From Saccharicrinis sp050296935 (GTDB lineage Bacteria > Bacteroidota > Bacteroidia > Bacteroidales > Marinilabiliaceae), in the NCBI GenBank assembly GCA_050296935.1, contig JBNKRV010000130.1, forward strand, positions 1 through 64,000: DNA of 64,000 nucleotides, written 5' to 3'. The notes under the pieces were generated by a model, which was given only the letters and a program-made list of their open reading frames with translations, was not told the origin of the DNA and made no database searches. A program made the translations under genes and the position numbers. Within the stretch, counting starts at the first letter, position 1, and each line of letters starts with the position of its first letter. Positions 7,779-17,171 of the stretch are shown piece by piece.

Positions 7779-10097
7779 TCAGGATGCTTTCAAGGATAGA
7801 ACAGCTGTCATTTTTTTCTTTTTTACCTTCCCCTTGATTGAGAAAAATTCAGCATAAATAAGATATATCCCTAAAGGAGCTTTACTATGTTTGTCCGTGA
7901 TTCCATCCCATTTGAAAAATCCCGATGTACCTAATAAATCATTGTTATTTAAAATTTTGATTGGTATACCATACCGGTTAAAAATAGTTACAGATCCTGA
8001 CCATCCGGGCTCTTGTAACGCATAATTTATTTGAAGAAAATCAGCAGTCCCATCCCCATCTGGAGTAAATTCATCATCTTCAAGCCAAATCCAACGATCA
8101 CTTTTTTGTGCTGTTTTCTCCACGTATTGAGAATTCATCTTTGTTGGTGTAGCAAAGTTAGTTTCAGATGAGGCAGAATGCCAATTGTTAGGGTTGTTTG
8201 TTGTGGCATTATAATCAATTCTTTCAAGAGAAACACCTTCTTTATCTCTTAATAATTCAAAATGCAATTTTTCAGTATATTGAAAATGGTCAATGATTTT
8301 ACCGTTGGATGTAGTAAGTGCAATATATCCTTCATCATCGTTCATTGATGGTATGGAGGTTTGAATTACGCATTCGGATATGGTTTGGTATTGACCGTTC
8401 AGCTTGTTACTGTCAGCAGTTATTACTATATATTCTTCAGGAAAAATCAACCTGCTTTTAGCATTAATAGGGTATAATTTCTCGGGAATACCCTGACTAA
8501 TAGATGAGGTATAAATATTATCTGAATTTATGATTTGATTGGATCGATTGTAAATCTCAATAAAATCAGTGCTTTCGGAGGTTGGATTAAAAAGGATTTC
8601 ATTAATACAGATGTCAAAACTATCGATTGGTTCAGGAATTCCTAGCTTCCAATCAAAATCGGATTTTAAAGTATTGCCGGCATAATCCCTTAGATCTTTT
8701 CCGAAGCTTATCAGGTATGAAGAGTTATGATTCAAACATTTAGTGTAAGTTAAGATTGCGGAATTAAGATAAATGCTATCCATATTTATGGAATAGATTT
8801 CTGCAAAGTTAATGTTTATAGGTGGATAAATCTTCCAATTTGACGTGTCCATTGGTTCGCTGAAATGAAATTGAAAGGTGCTGTCATTCATGTAGGAGAT
8901 GTATTTGATTTCTGGAGCATTGGTGTCAGCATGGTCATCAGCAACTGAGTTTTTATAACCAGGAGTTCCTCCATCCAGGTTTACTGAATATCTCCAGTTA
9001 TCTGATGACACATCGTAATTGAGGTTATCCATTCGCTCTATGGCCCAGCCACCATCACTTTTGAAAGATTTCTCATTTATTGGCAATGGATATTTCAGCG
9101 CTTCAATAATTACATTACTGTTATTGCTCAGTATTATTTCTCCTCTACTATTGGGTAAGGCAGGAAGCTTTTCAACTCCAATTAAATTTAAAGAATTGGG
9201 CCAGTTATGGATTTCTGATACATTGGTAATTGCCACATATTCATCCGGTTTTAAATCGAATGAAGGTAAGGTAGATGGTTTGTTATTTATAAATAAATTC
9301 CACCCTTCCAAATTTACGGTTTCTGCAGTATTGTTATGTAATTCAATATATTCTGATTCAAATACACCAGCAGACGGTGTAGGATCAATCATAATTTCAC
9401 TAATAACTACATCGTATCTATTTGTGCTCAAGCTTATTGAGTCTGGTGGAGTGTCATCCACGAATGCCGATCCTTGCACATCTATTGGTCCGTAATGAAA
9501 CTTACTACTCCTGGTTGAGGTATATTTGCATACCAAAAGAAAGTATTCACTCTTTACGATTGAATTATCAAAGGTTTCTCCTTCTAATAAATAAGGTGCG
9601 TTTTCAAGTTGAGTATAAAGTTTCCAGTTGCCCTTTTCATCACGTTCAACTTTTACAGCAGCGTAAACCGACGATTTATCTAATACTTTATCAGTACCAT
9701 CGATGATTTTACTACTTTTTCCATTTGTTTTTTTCCACAATGATATTTCATCCTTGGTACCACCAATTTTAACAAAGTACCCTTCTGTATCCTCATTAAA
9801 TTCAGGTTGATTTGATATGATATATATTTCACTCAGGTTTGAAGATGAAGGGTTAAAATCCATTGTTAATGAAAATTCCCATGTGGCATTGTTTATTGCT
9901 TTGCTTTCTGTTGCAATATAAGATGTAGATGCTTCAGGAGGTGCATTTAAATGTAAAGTGTTGTTGTCGATGGAGAAGTTTGTTAAATGTCCACTCCATG
10001 TTGGGGGTTCTGTTAAGTTGCTTTTGTTCCAGTTTTCATAAAATTGAGCAAAAGTTAATGTCGGAAACATTAAAAAGAGCAAAAAAAATCGGTTCAT
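7779..10097 (-). CDS. Secreted lamin-tail-domain protein with gliding-type C-terminus
   Basis: A 772-residue exported protein. It has a signal peptide (MNRFFLLFLMFPTLTFAQ), a laminin-G-like or beta-rich N-terminal part, and a lamin tail domain beginning near DVVISEIMIDPTPSAGVFE with IELHNNTAETVNLEGWNL. A second LTD-like copy begins at ICINEILFNPTSESTDFIEI, separated from the first by an Ig-like linker. The end, with DDEFTPDGDGTADFLQI and VTIFNRYGIPI, matches the gliding-motility or T9SS type B C-terminal domain. It is probably cell-surface or secreted via T9SS. The exact role is not known. Upstream, tatatttttg near 10121 resembles a Bacteroidota -7 box. Confidence 0.8.
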   Translation of the reverse strand: MNRFFLLFLMFPTLTFAQFYENWNKSNLTEPPTWSGHLTNFSIDNNTLHLNAPPEASTSYIATESKAINNATWEFSLTMDFNPSSSNLSEIYIISNQPEFNEDTEGYFVKIGGTKDEISLWKKTNGKSSKIIDGTDKVLDKSSVYAAVKVERDEKGNWKLYTQLENAPYLLEGETFDNSIVKSEYFLLVCKYTSTRSSKFHYGPIDVQGSAFVDDTPPDSISLSTNRYDVVISEIMIDPTPSAGVFESEYIELHNNTAETVNLEGWNLFINNKPSTLPSFDLKPDEYVAITNVSEIHNWPNSLNLIGVEKLPALPNSRGEIILSNNSNVIIEALKYPLPINEKSFKSDGGWAIERMDNLNYDVSSDNWRYSVNLDGGTPGYKNSVADDHADTNAPEIKYISYMNDSTFQFHFSEPMDTSNWKIYPPININFAEIYSINMDSIYLNSAILTYTKCLNHNSSYLISFGKDLRDYAGNTLKSDFDWKLGIPEPIDSFDICINEILFNPTSESTDFIEIYNRSNQIINSDNIYTSSISQGIPEKLYPINAKSRLIFPEEYIVITADSNKLNGQYQTISECVIQTSIPSMNDDEGYIALTTSNGKIIDHFQYTEKLHFELLRDKEGVSLERIDYNATTNNPNNWHSASSETNFATPTKMNSQYVEKTAQKSDRWIWLEDDEFTPDGDGTADFLQINYALQEPGWSGSVTIFNRYGIPIKILNNNDLLGTSGFFKWDGITDKHSKAPLGIYLIYAEFFSIKGKVKKKKMTAVLSLKAS

Positions 10098-10222
10098 AGT
10101 GTTTGGTTAGTCTTAATTTCTATATTTTTGCATGATAATTATCATCATCAACAACTAGTGCAATTTAATTAATATATATTGTTAAGTGGCAGGTTGTATA
10201 ATAAATTTTAAATTTTTTTTAG

Positions 10223-11233
10223 ATGAAAGTAGCAATTGTTGGTGCTAGTGGCGCTGTTGGACAAGAGTTTCTGCGCGTTCTTGAAGAGCGTAATTTCCCT
10301 TTAGATGAATTAGTGTTATTCGGATCCGCACGTAGTGCAGGAAGAAAATACACGTTTAAGGGTAAAGAACTGGTTGTAAAGGAACTTTGTCACAACGATG
10401 ATTTTAAAGATATTGATATAGCATTAACTTCAGCAGGAGGTGGTACCTCTAAAGATTTTGCAGAGACTATTACAAAGCATGGCGCAATAATGATTGACAA
10501 TTCAAGTGCTTTCAGAATGGATTCAGATGTGCCTTTGGTTGTGCCCGAAGTAAATGCAGAGGATTGTAAAAATGCTCCTCGTAATATTATTGCTAATCCC
10601 AATTGTACAACTATTCAAATGGTTGTTGCATTAAAAGCTTTGGAAAATATTTCGCACATTAAAAGAGTGCATGTTTCAACTTACCAATCTGCAAGTGGAG
10701 CAGGAGCAATGGGTATGGCTGAGTTGGAGCAACAGGTAAAAGAATATGCTGAAAATAAAGATTTAACAGTTGAGCAATTTGCTCATCAGTTGCTGTTTAA
10801 TGTAATACCTCATATTGATGTATTTACTGATAATGGTTATACAAAAGAGGAGATGAAGATGTATAATGAAACCAAAAAAATTATGCATTCTGATGTTGAA
10901 GTAAGTGCTACAACTGTGCGTGTTCCTGTAATGAGGAATCACTCTGAATCTATTTGGGCAGAGACTGAAAAACCTGTTACTCCGGAACAGTTCAGAGCAG
11001 AATGTGAAAAAACAAAAGGTATAACTGTTATTGATAAACCAGGTGAAAATAAATATCCAATGCCATTTTTACTGGCAGGTGAGGATGATGTTTTTGTAGG
11101 TCGAATCAGAAAGGATATTTCAAATCCTAATGGAATTACATTTTGGTGTGTAAGCGACCAAATTAAAAAAGGTGCTGCCTTAAATGCAGTTCAGATTGCT
11201 GAGTATATGATTGAAGAAGGATTGGTTAAATAA
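10223..11233 (+). CDS. asd: Aspartate-semialdehyde dehydrogenase
   Basis: Asd reduces aspartyl phosphate to aspartate semialdehyde, the branch point to lysine/diaminopimelate, threonine and methionine. The 336-residue protein starts with the NADP-binding MKVAIVGASGAVGQEFLRVL. The catalytic Cys128 lies in ANPNCTTIQMVVAL, and the catalytic-type His is in VPVMRNHSESIWAE. Length and motifs are typical. The gene stands alone and is closed by a strong terminator. Confidence 0.95.
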   Translation: MKVAIVGASGAVGQEFLRVLEERNFPLDELVLFGSARSAGRKYTFKGKELVVKELCHNDDFKDIDIALTSAGGGTSKDFAETITKHGAIMIDNSSAFRMDSDVPLVVPEVNAEDCKNAPRNIIANPNCTTIQMVVALKALENISHIKRVHVSTYQSASGAGAMGMAELEQQVKEYAENKDLTVEQFAHQLLFNVIPHIDVFTDNGYTKEEMKMYNETKKIMHSDVEVSATTVRVPVMRNHSESIWAETEKPVTPEQFRAECEKTKGITVIDKPGENKYPMPFLLAGEDDVFVGRIRKDISNPNGITFWCVSDQIKKGAALNAVQIAEYMIEEGLVK

Positions 11234-11253
11234 TTCTAATGGTATAAATTATA

Positions 11254-11298
11254 AAAAAGAGGATGTCTCCATTTTGGAGTGACATCCTCTTTTGTTTT
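11254..11298 (+). terminator. Terminator after asd
   Basis: The arms agaggatgtc and gacatcctct, extended by A-rich and T-rich shoulders, form a strong hairpin followed by a T run. Confidence 0.85.
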
Positions 11299-11359
11299 TC
11301 AGTAAGTAGTTGTATGGTTAGGATTTATACTATTCTTGTTTGCTTTGCGAATTATGATA

Positions 11360-13675
11360 TTATTGATCCAATGCAGATATTCTGTACATTTTTACACCGT
11401 GATTATTTATTGATGGGGTGAGTTCTTTCCCTTTAAAAACACCCACATCTTCTTGTTTCCATAAATCACGAATCATACATGCTCCTGAAAATCCAAGTTC
11501 TTTTAAATCAACAACCACACTTTTGCTTTCATTTAGTACAGGATCTTCCGTAAATACCATAAATTCCAGGGTAACTCCTTCTTTGGCATTTAAAACTTCA
11601 TCATCAAAGGAGCATAATGACTTAAATGATGTGTAGCCTTCTGGTATCTCTAATTCAATGACTGAGTTTGAATGCGTACCAATGCCATTTTTATATGTTT
11701 TACCAGCAACAGATAATTTGTTTCCGTCAATAGACTTATTCTTCTGAACTTCTCCCCAGCCACTTTCTGCCTTGGCCCAATTTAAACCAGTTAGTAACAG
11801 TGAGTCTCCATTTTCTTTGTATATAGTCGGATGAATCCAATCAGCATGATCGTGATTAAAATTGTCTCCAGCATCAGTGACAACTAGGTAAAGTTTTTTA
11901 GCTCCTGTAATATTGGCTTCTATTCTTTTTCCTGTTGATTGTATTGTTCGGCTGATTCTTCCTGTATTGGCAATCGCTTTTTTAACGTCAACTATCCGGG
12001 GTGTAGGATCTTCAGTAGACAACATAAATTCTACTGTTGTACCCCCTTTTACATCAGTAGCAGCCATATCTAAGCCGGCAAAAGCTTTAAAACGAACGCT
12101 GTTTTCCGGTATTTGAAACATAATTATAGATTGTGAGTGTGTACCGATACCGTTTGCATATTCTTTACCTTTAACCCTTAATGGCTGACCTGAAACACTT
12201 TTATTTAGTGTTACTTTTCCCCATCCTGCGGTTGCATATTCCCATTTAATATCAGTAAGTTTAATCACTTTACCATTAGTTAATTCAATCTGAGGGTTGA
12301 TCCAGTCAGCATGATCCCAGCTAATTCCATCTCCACTATCATTTACTATCAGATATAATTTCGTACTACCTTCAGGAAGTTGAATATCAATATGCTCACC
12401 AAAACCATCTGTTAATTGAGAAACAGTTCCGCTTCGATATAATAAATCCCTGGTTTTAACAAATCCATCTCCACCATTATTAAATAACGCTAAAAATACA
12501 TCCCCGTTTTTAGGATCTTCAGCAGTCCAGGCTGTAATATCTTCTTTTGTGTACCACTCTTTATTCTTTTTAGAGTACTTGTTCACATATAAAACTTCAT
12601 TGTTTGATAATAGTGAATTGGTAAATGCATCATTGTCAGGTAAGTTACCTCCAAACATTAATGGAGATTTAAACATCGACCATAGCGACATTAAAGTATA
12701 TTGTTCGTTTTTTGTGAAATTTGTATATCGATTAGTAGCTCTTTCTCCGCGAATAAATTTTCCTAATGGTAGCATATCGGCATCAGGCCATGCACCTTTG
12801 GTAATATATGGTGCCCATTCAGCACAAACACCGAATGAATAATTTAGTTGAGCCCAGTTATCCCAAAAATCATCTATGGTTCTCCATAAGTTGGCGTTGT
12901 TTTTTGCATGTTCGTGCTGATCTATAGGAGTAGCTCCTGGAGACATACTAAACACAATCGGACGTCCGGATTGGTCAATGGCTTTTCTAATCATTTCTAT
13001 TTCATCGGCATGATACGGTCGTGATAAATCATCCACTTTTATGTAGTCTACACCCCATGAGGCATATAATTCCAATATTGAATTGTAGTATTCCTGAGAT
13101 CCTTCTTTTCCTTTAACTACAGTGTAATTATCCTGTAACCAGGTACACTCAAGTTCTGTTGAATATATCTGATCAGCAGTTATGTTTTTTGTGCCTTTAA
13201 CAGGCATCTTGTTATGCACAGCTTCCTTGGGGACACCACGCATAATGTGGATTCCAAATTTTAGTCCCAAATCATGAATATAATCAGCTAAAGGTTTGAA
13301 TCCTTTACCGTTTGCTGCCGAAGGAAAACGCTTGGGAGATGGCATGTATCTACCATATTTGTCTATTACAAAGTCAGACTCGTTATAACGGTTATAATGA
13401 CCGGTTGTTTGATTATCAATATACCAACGTATATCAACAATAATATATTCCCAACCATAATCTTTAAGGTTTTCAGCCATGTAATCGGCATTTGCTTTTA
13501 CTTCTGATTCATTCACAGAAGGTCCAAAGCAATCCCAGCTATTCCACCCCATTGGTGGCGTAGCTGCCCATTTTTTAAAGGCAAGTTCGTTTTTTTCTTG
13601 TGCGCTAACAATTGCGAAACAAAATAAAAGAATAACCAAAAGCCATGGTTGAACTGTGTTAATAGATGTTTTCAT
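11360..13675 (-). CDS. Secreted GH27 alpha-galactosidase with two NPCBM-like domains
   Basis: A 771-residue exported glycoside hydrolase expected to remove alpha-linked galactose from oligo- or polysaccharides in the periplasm or outside the cell. Signal peptide: about residues 1-25, ending SAQ. The catalytic TIM barrel begins with WAATPPMGWNSWDCFGPS. The expected nucleophile is Asp215 in VDYIKVDDLS, and the acid/base region is RTIDDFWDNW. After the barrel come two repeated carbohydrate-binding NPCBM-like domains, each with SGWGxVxxNKS, KxYxNGIGTHS and a following ExMLSTEDP/EFMVFTEDP. No SusC/SusD pair is adjacent, so it is not in an obvious polysaccharide locus here. Confidence 0.92.
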   Translation of the reverse strand: MKTSINTVQPWLLVILLFCFAIVSAQEKNELAFKKWAATPPMGWNSWDCFGPSVNESEVKANADYMAENLKDYGWEYIIVDIRWYIDNQTTGHYNRYNESDFVIDKYGRYMPSPKRFPSAANGKGFKPLADYIHDLGLKFGIHIMRGVPKEAVHNKMPVKGTKNITADQIYSTELECTWLQDNYTVVKGKEGSQEYYNSILELYASWGVDYIKVDDLSRPYHADEIEMIRKAIDQSGRPIVFSMSPGATPIDQHEHAKNNANLWRTIDDFWDNWAQLNYSFGVCAEWAPYITKGAWPDADMLPLGKFIRGERATNRYTNFTKNEQYTLMSLWSMFKSPLMFGGNLPDNDAFTNSLLSNNEVLYVNKYSKKNKEWYTKEDITAWTAEDPKNGDVFLALFNNGGDGFVKTRDLLYRSGTVSQLTDGFGEHIDIQLPEGSTKLYLIVNDSGDGISWDHADWINPQIELTNGKVIKLTDIKWEYATAGWGKVTLNKSVSGQPLRVKGKEYANGIGTHSQSIIMFQIPENSVRFKAFAGLDMAATDVKGGTTVEFMLSTEDPTPRIVDVKKAIANTGRISRTIQSTGKRIEANITGAKKLYLVVTDAGDNFNHDHADWIHPTIYKENGDSLLLTGLNWAKAESGWGEVQKNKSIDGNKLSVAGKTYKNGIGTHSNSVIELEIPEGYTSFKSLCSFDDEVLNAKEGVTLEFMVFTEDPVLNESKSVVVDLKELGFSGACMIRDLWKQEDVGVFKGKELTPSINNHGVKMYRISALDQ

Positions 13676-14139
13676 AAGTGCATGTTTTATTAAAAATATT
13701 TCTCTATTAATCCTGAACTCAGGTTAATATACCAATTTTAAATATGGTAAATGAGAAATTTTCTTGTTGTCTTGTTATTGTCAATTCTGAATGTGGATTT
13801 TTTGTTATCCAAATCAATATTTCTTATTCTAATTTAGTTTGTTAACTCCAATCGGTGAAGGATGTTAAAGGACAGATTAAAGTTGATGAAAATCACACCT
13901 CATTAATGTTATATATTTTGAAAATACTGTCATATAATTTCAATTTACAGACGGTATCTGATTGACTTGTAAATATTGAATGAGTTCAAATCAAAGGGAG
14001 GGTACGTCAATACAAACGACAAGGTTTGCAATAAATAGGATGTGACGGTTATTTACATCTTATACTAGTTAAAACTATAAATGCGCCGGTATTATTCACT
14101 TAAGAAACACTATTCGAGTATGCTTTTAATCAGGTAGAT
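13676..14139. other. Intergenic region without a gene
   Basis: About 460 AT-rich bases with no convincing frame on either strand. A stretch near 14070-14095 (ttaaaactataaatgcgc) resembles one inside the decayed ISNCY transposase near 51940, so a small relic of that insertion sequence may lie here. This is a weak observation. Confidence 0.4.
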
Positions 14140-14140
14140 A

Positions 14141-14167
14141 AAAAAGGCTATTTCGTATGAAATAGCC
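14141..14167 (-). terminator. Terminator after hflX
   Basis: Arms ggctatttc (14146-14154) and gaaatagcc (14159-14167), followed on the minus strand by a run of T. Confidence 0.8.
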
Positions 14168-14174
14168 AATTGTG

Positions 14175-15401
14175 TTATTCTTCTTCGTCGGATTCGTCGA
14201 AGTTTATAGTTGGATATAGAAAATCGTTGTACGGAAACCTGGCTGTATGAATTTTCCGCACCTCGTTGTATATGAGCTCCTTGAAGTCTTCCAGATTGTC
14301 TTTGTTTTTTGCGGATATAAAAACCGTATCCAAATTCTTTGCCATCCAGCTTTTCTTTAGGTCTTCAAGCGAATAGTTTTCTTGTAGAACGGGTGTTAAA
14401 TCGTCCTCATCTTTTGGTGTGTATGAAAAGGCATCTATTTTATTAAATACCATGATCATTTTTTTATCACTACACTCAAGTTCTTGTAATGTTTCATTAA
14501 CAATGTCTACCTGTTGTTCAAAACCAGCATGAGATATATCAACCACATGAACCAGAATATCTGCTTCACGGACTTCATCTAAAGTTGATTTAAATGAATC
14601 AACCAAATGGTGAGGAAGCTTTCTGATAAAACCAACGGTATCTGCCGCTAAAAAGGGCAAGTTACCAATAACTACCTTTCTAACAGTTGTGTCTAGCGTA
14701 GCAAATAGTTTATTCTCGGCCAATACACTTGATTTGCTGAGTGTATTCATAAGAGTTGACTTGCCAACATTGGTATAGCCAACCAAAGCTACGCGAACCA
14801 TTTTTCCGCGATTTTTCCGTTGCGTAGTTTTTTGTTTATCAATCTTTGTTAAATCTTGTTTCAGCTTGGTTATTTTGTCACGAATAATCCTTCTGTCTGT
14901 TTCGATTTCTTTCTCACCAGGACCTCTCATGCCAATTCCTCCTCGTTGCCTTTCCAGGTGAGTCCACATTCGGGTTAGCCGGGGAAGTAAATATTGATAT
15001 TGAGCCAGTTCAACCTGAGTTTTAGCTGCAGCAGTTTTTGCATTATGCGCAAAAATATCTAAAATTAAATTGGTCCGATCTAAAATACGTACCTTCAAGT
15101 ATCTTTCCAGGTTTCTAAGTTGAGAAGGTGTTAGTTCGTCATCAAAAATTACAGACTGTACTTCGTGGACTTTTACACCTTCAAGGATTTCTTCCAGTTT
15201 TCCTCGTCCAACATAGGTTTTATTATCTGGTAAAGATAGATTTTGTGTAAACCTTCTTACAGGAACAGCACCTGCAGTTTCGGCCAGGAATGCCAATTCA
15301 TCCAGATATTCGTTTAATAAATTTTCAGATATTCCAGGAGTTCTGATGCCTACCAGTAATACCTTTTCCATTTCCTTTTTCGTCGAAATTTGCTCTCCCA
15401 T
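14175..15401 (-). CDS. hflX: GTPase HflX
   Basis: HflX is a ribosome-associated GTPase that splits stalled ribosomes under stress. The 408-residue protein has the HflX N-terminal domain (VLLVGIRTP, TYVGRGKLEEI, FDDELTPSQLRNLE), a linker with RGGIGMRGPGEKEIETDRR, and a GTPase domain with G1 GYTNVGKST from about residue 208, G3 DTVGFIRKLPH and G4 NKID. A second in-frame Met 10 codons later is a possible alternative start. Acidic C-terminus. It is monocistronic with its own terminator. Confidence 0.93.
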   Translation of the reverse strand: MGEQISTKKEMEKVLLVGIRTPGISENLLNEYLDELAFLAETAGAVPVRRFTQNLSLPDNKTYVGRGKLEEILEGVKVHEVQSVIFDDELTPSQLRNLERYLKVRILDRTNLILDIFAHNAKTAAAKTQVELAQYQYLLPRLTRMWTHLERQRGGIGMRGPGEKEIETDRRIIRDKITKLKQDLTKIDKQKTTQRKNRGKMVRVALVGYTNVGKSTLMNTLSKSSVLAENKLFATLDTTVRKVVIGNLPFLAADTVGFIRKLPHHLVDSFKSTLDEVREADILVHVVDISHAGFEQQVDIVNETLQELECSDKKMIMVFNKIDAFSYTPKDEDDLTPVLQENYSLEDLKKSWMAKNLDTVFISAKNKDNLEDFKELIYNEVRKIHTARFPYNDFLYPTINFDESDEEE

Positions 15402-15590
15402 TCATTTTTTATTATGGCTACAAAGATATCAAATTTACCTTATAACCAGAGTTCGGCTTAAATTTTGGACTAATCTTCTTTAATATTATTTTATAAGGTA
15501 TTCGATTGAACATTGAATCAGAACGCCTATGGATTAATTATAGGAATGATTCAAAGAGACAGTTTTAAAAGTGATACAGACAGAAACAAA

Positions 15591-15617
15591 AAAGGGATAT
15601 CCAATGGATATCCCTTT
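15591..15617 (-). terminator. Terminator after tonB
   Basis: Arms aaagggatatcc and ggatatcccttt form an exact 12-bp hairpin; on the minus strand the tail is T-rich. Confidence 0.82.
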
Positions 15618-15636
15618 ATATGATGACAGTTAAATG

Positions 15637-16317
15637 TTATTGCAGTACAAAGTTGATAGGTACAGTATAGGATACCTTTACTGCTTTACCACGTTGCTTA
15701 CCGGGTTTCCACTTAGGCATTGATTGTACCACACGTACAGCTTCTTTGTCTAAGTTTGGATCTACGCCACGAGCTACTTTTACCTGAGTAACCTGACCAT
15801 CAGTTCCAACAACAAACTGGATGTAAACGCGACCTTGAATTCCATTTTCTGCAGCAATTGACGGATATTTTACCGTTTTACCAATATACTTTCTTAATTC
15901 AGCCTCTCCTCCCGGGAATTCAGGCATGTCTTCAACAATAAAGAAAACAGGTGCATCATCAGACTCCTCTTCTTCTAAAGAAATATCAAACTCAACCTCA
16001 GTATCCTCGTCAATTTCTGTATCTTCAATATCAAGCTCTTCATCAAGCTCAACATCATCGTCCACGATGTTTAATACATCAGTAACTTTTGGTGGTGGAG
16101 GTGGTGGAGGTGGTTTTACTTCTTCCTGTCTGGTAATAGGAATAATTTCCTCCTCTGCGTCAAGATCATCCATCATTTCAAATTGGCCAGAATCCACATC
16201 AGATGTTGACCATTCGAAAGCGATTAATACAAGAGCCAAAACCACAACCATACCGATCTGCATGAAAATCCTTTTTTTGTTTTCAAGATCAGCTTTTGGC
16301 GACTTTTTTACTTCCAT
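15637..16317 (-). CDS. Energy transducer TonB
   Basis: TonB links the proton-motive force to outer-membrane receptors. The 226-residue protein has one inner-membrane helix (about residues 18-38), a run of eight prolines (about residues 69-76), a very acidic Asp/Glu-rich periplasmic linker, and a C-terminal TonB domain with FPGGEAELRKYIGKTVKYP, GIQGRVYIQFVV and VVQSMPKWKPGKQRGKAV. ExbB/ExbD are not adjacent. An 8-bp inverted repeat lies in the leader. Confidence 0.9.
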   Translation of the reverse strand: MEVKKSPKADLENKKRIFMQIGMVVVLALVLIAFEWSTSDVDSGQFEMMDDLDAEEEIIPITRQEEVKPPPPPPPPKVTDVLNIVDDDVELDEELDIEDTEIDEDTEVEFDISLEEEESDDAPVFFIVEDMPEFPGGEAELRKYIGKTVKYPSIAAENGIQGRVYIQFVVGTDGQVTQVKVARGVDPNLDKEAVRVVQSMPKWKPGKQRGKAVKVSYTVPINFVLQ

Positions 16318-16342
16318 AATAAACTAATTTTGGTGCCTAAAG

Positions 16343-16364
16343 TTAACCATTTATTAATGGTTAA
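16343..16364. promoter_or_regulatory. Palindrome in the tonB leader
   Basis: Arms ttaaccat and atggttaa are separated by 6 bases and end about 26 bases before the tonB start. This could be an operator or an mRNA hairpin; no regulator can be named. Confidence 0.4.
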
Positions 16365-16554
16365 TCAACTATTTTTTCTTTGTTATAATTACAAATAAAT
16401 TTTGAGTGCATAAAAATAGGACTTTATTATAAAAAACGTATCTATTTGAACTTTTTTTTCATTAATGATGTTAATTAATATTAACAGCGCTAAAAATTTT
16501 ATTCGCAGATCTTCCAAATTGTAAATATTAATACGCACATTAAAAAAATAATTT

Positions 16555-16562
16555 TATATTTG
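16555..16562 (+). promoter_or_regulatory. Bacteroidota -7 box for tRNA-Ala
   Basis: tatatttg matches the phylum's -7 consensus TAnnTTTG and ends 13 bases before the tRNA 5' end, a suitable distance. No convincing -33 TTG element is seen. Confidence 0.65.
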
Positions 16563-16575
16563 CATCGCAATTAAT

Positions 16576-16649
16576 GGGGGATTAGCTCAGTTGGCTAGAG
16601 CGTTTGACTGGCAGTCAAAAGGTCATCGGTTCGATTCCGATATTCTCCA
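16576..16649 (+). tRNA. tRNA-Ala (anticodon GGC)
   Basis: A full cloverleaf of 74 bases. Acceptor ggggga(t) pairs with (a)ttctcc; the third pair is G-T, the G3:U70 alanine identity element. The anticodon stem tttga/tcaaa closes the loop ctggcag with anticodon GGC. The T arm is atcgg-ttcgatt-ccgat. CCA is not encoded. Confidence 0.95.
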
Positions 16650-16956
16650 CATTGAAAATAAAGGCGTTCGGGAGCTTCCATCCTGGGCGCTTTTTTTATT
16701 TGCACTGAATGGATCGTAAGTTTCTTGGTGTATAAATTCTGACCACAGGCTTCCTGATGGAAGTCTGTAATTGTAAGTGTTCTAAAATCCCTGCAGGTAG
16801 AATGAGTTCTCGTAATTGGGTATTGATATCTTGAGAGGATATATTTTTTTGTTAGTTTTTTGCAAATCTAACATGACTCTTTTGATAAACCTAAATTTAA
16901 TGGGTGATCCCTATAATTGAGAGAGTCCATTTTTACTCCCTTTATAAAAAAAACAA

Positions 16957-16987
16957 AACCTCCTGATTATCAACTAATCAAGAGGTT
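16957..16987 (-). terminator. Old tRNA-Leu terminator left outside the element
   Basis: Arms aacctcctgatt and aatcaagaggtt form an imperfect hairpin with a T run on the minus strand. It is a diverged copy of the terminator at 51439-51469, as expected if the chromosome's original tRNA-Leu downstream region was displaced to the far end when the element integrated. Confidence 0.7.
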
Positions 16988-16989
16988 TA

Positions 16990-17006
16990 TCTGTACCCAG
17001 AGCCGG
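16990..17006. repeat. attL, copy of the tRNA-Leu 3' end
   Basis: tctgtacccagagccgg is identical to 51472-51488, where it forms the 3' part of tRNA-Leu(CAA) and its flank. Imperfect homology continues outward through the terminator. It marks the left end of the integrated element. Confidence 0.85.
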
Positions 17007-17020
17007 AGTTAAATATACTT

Positions 17021-17060
17021 TACAGTATTTTACAACACTATACTGTATTTTACGCAATAT
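17021..17060. repeat. Two 20-bp repeats between attL and integrase
   Basis: Adjacent units tacagtattttac... and tactgtattttac... share 12 of their first 13 bases. Their place between attL and the integrase suggests integrase arm-binding sites. Confidence 0.5.
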
Positions 17061-17171
17061 GCTTTATAACAGTAATTTAATACATTGTCTTTCTTTCTTA
17101 CATTCTAGCTTTGACTAAGTATTACAAAAAGGTTGCCCCCTTTTTGCCCCTAAAAATTTAAAATTATAGTC

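Noticed and set aside
15926..16327. Serine-rich open frame on the plus strand opposite tonB
   Set aside because: It is the antisense shadow of the acidic and proline-rich tonB linker.
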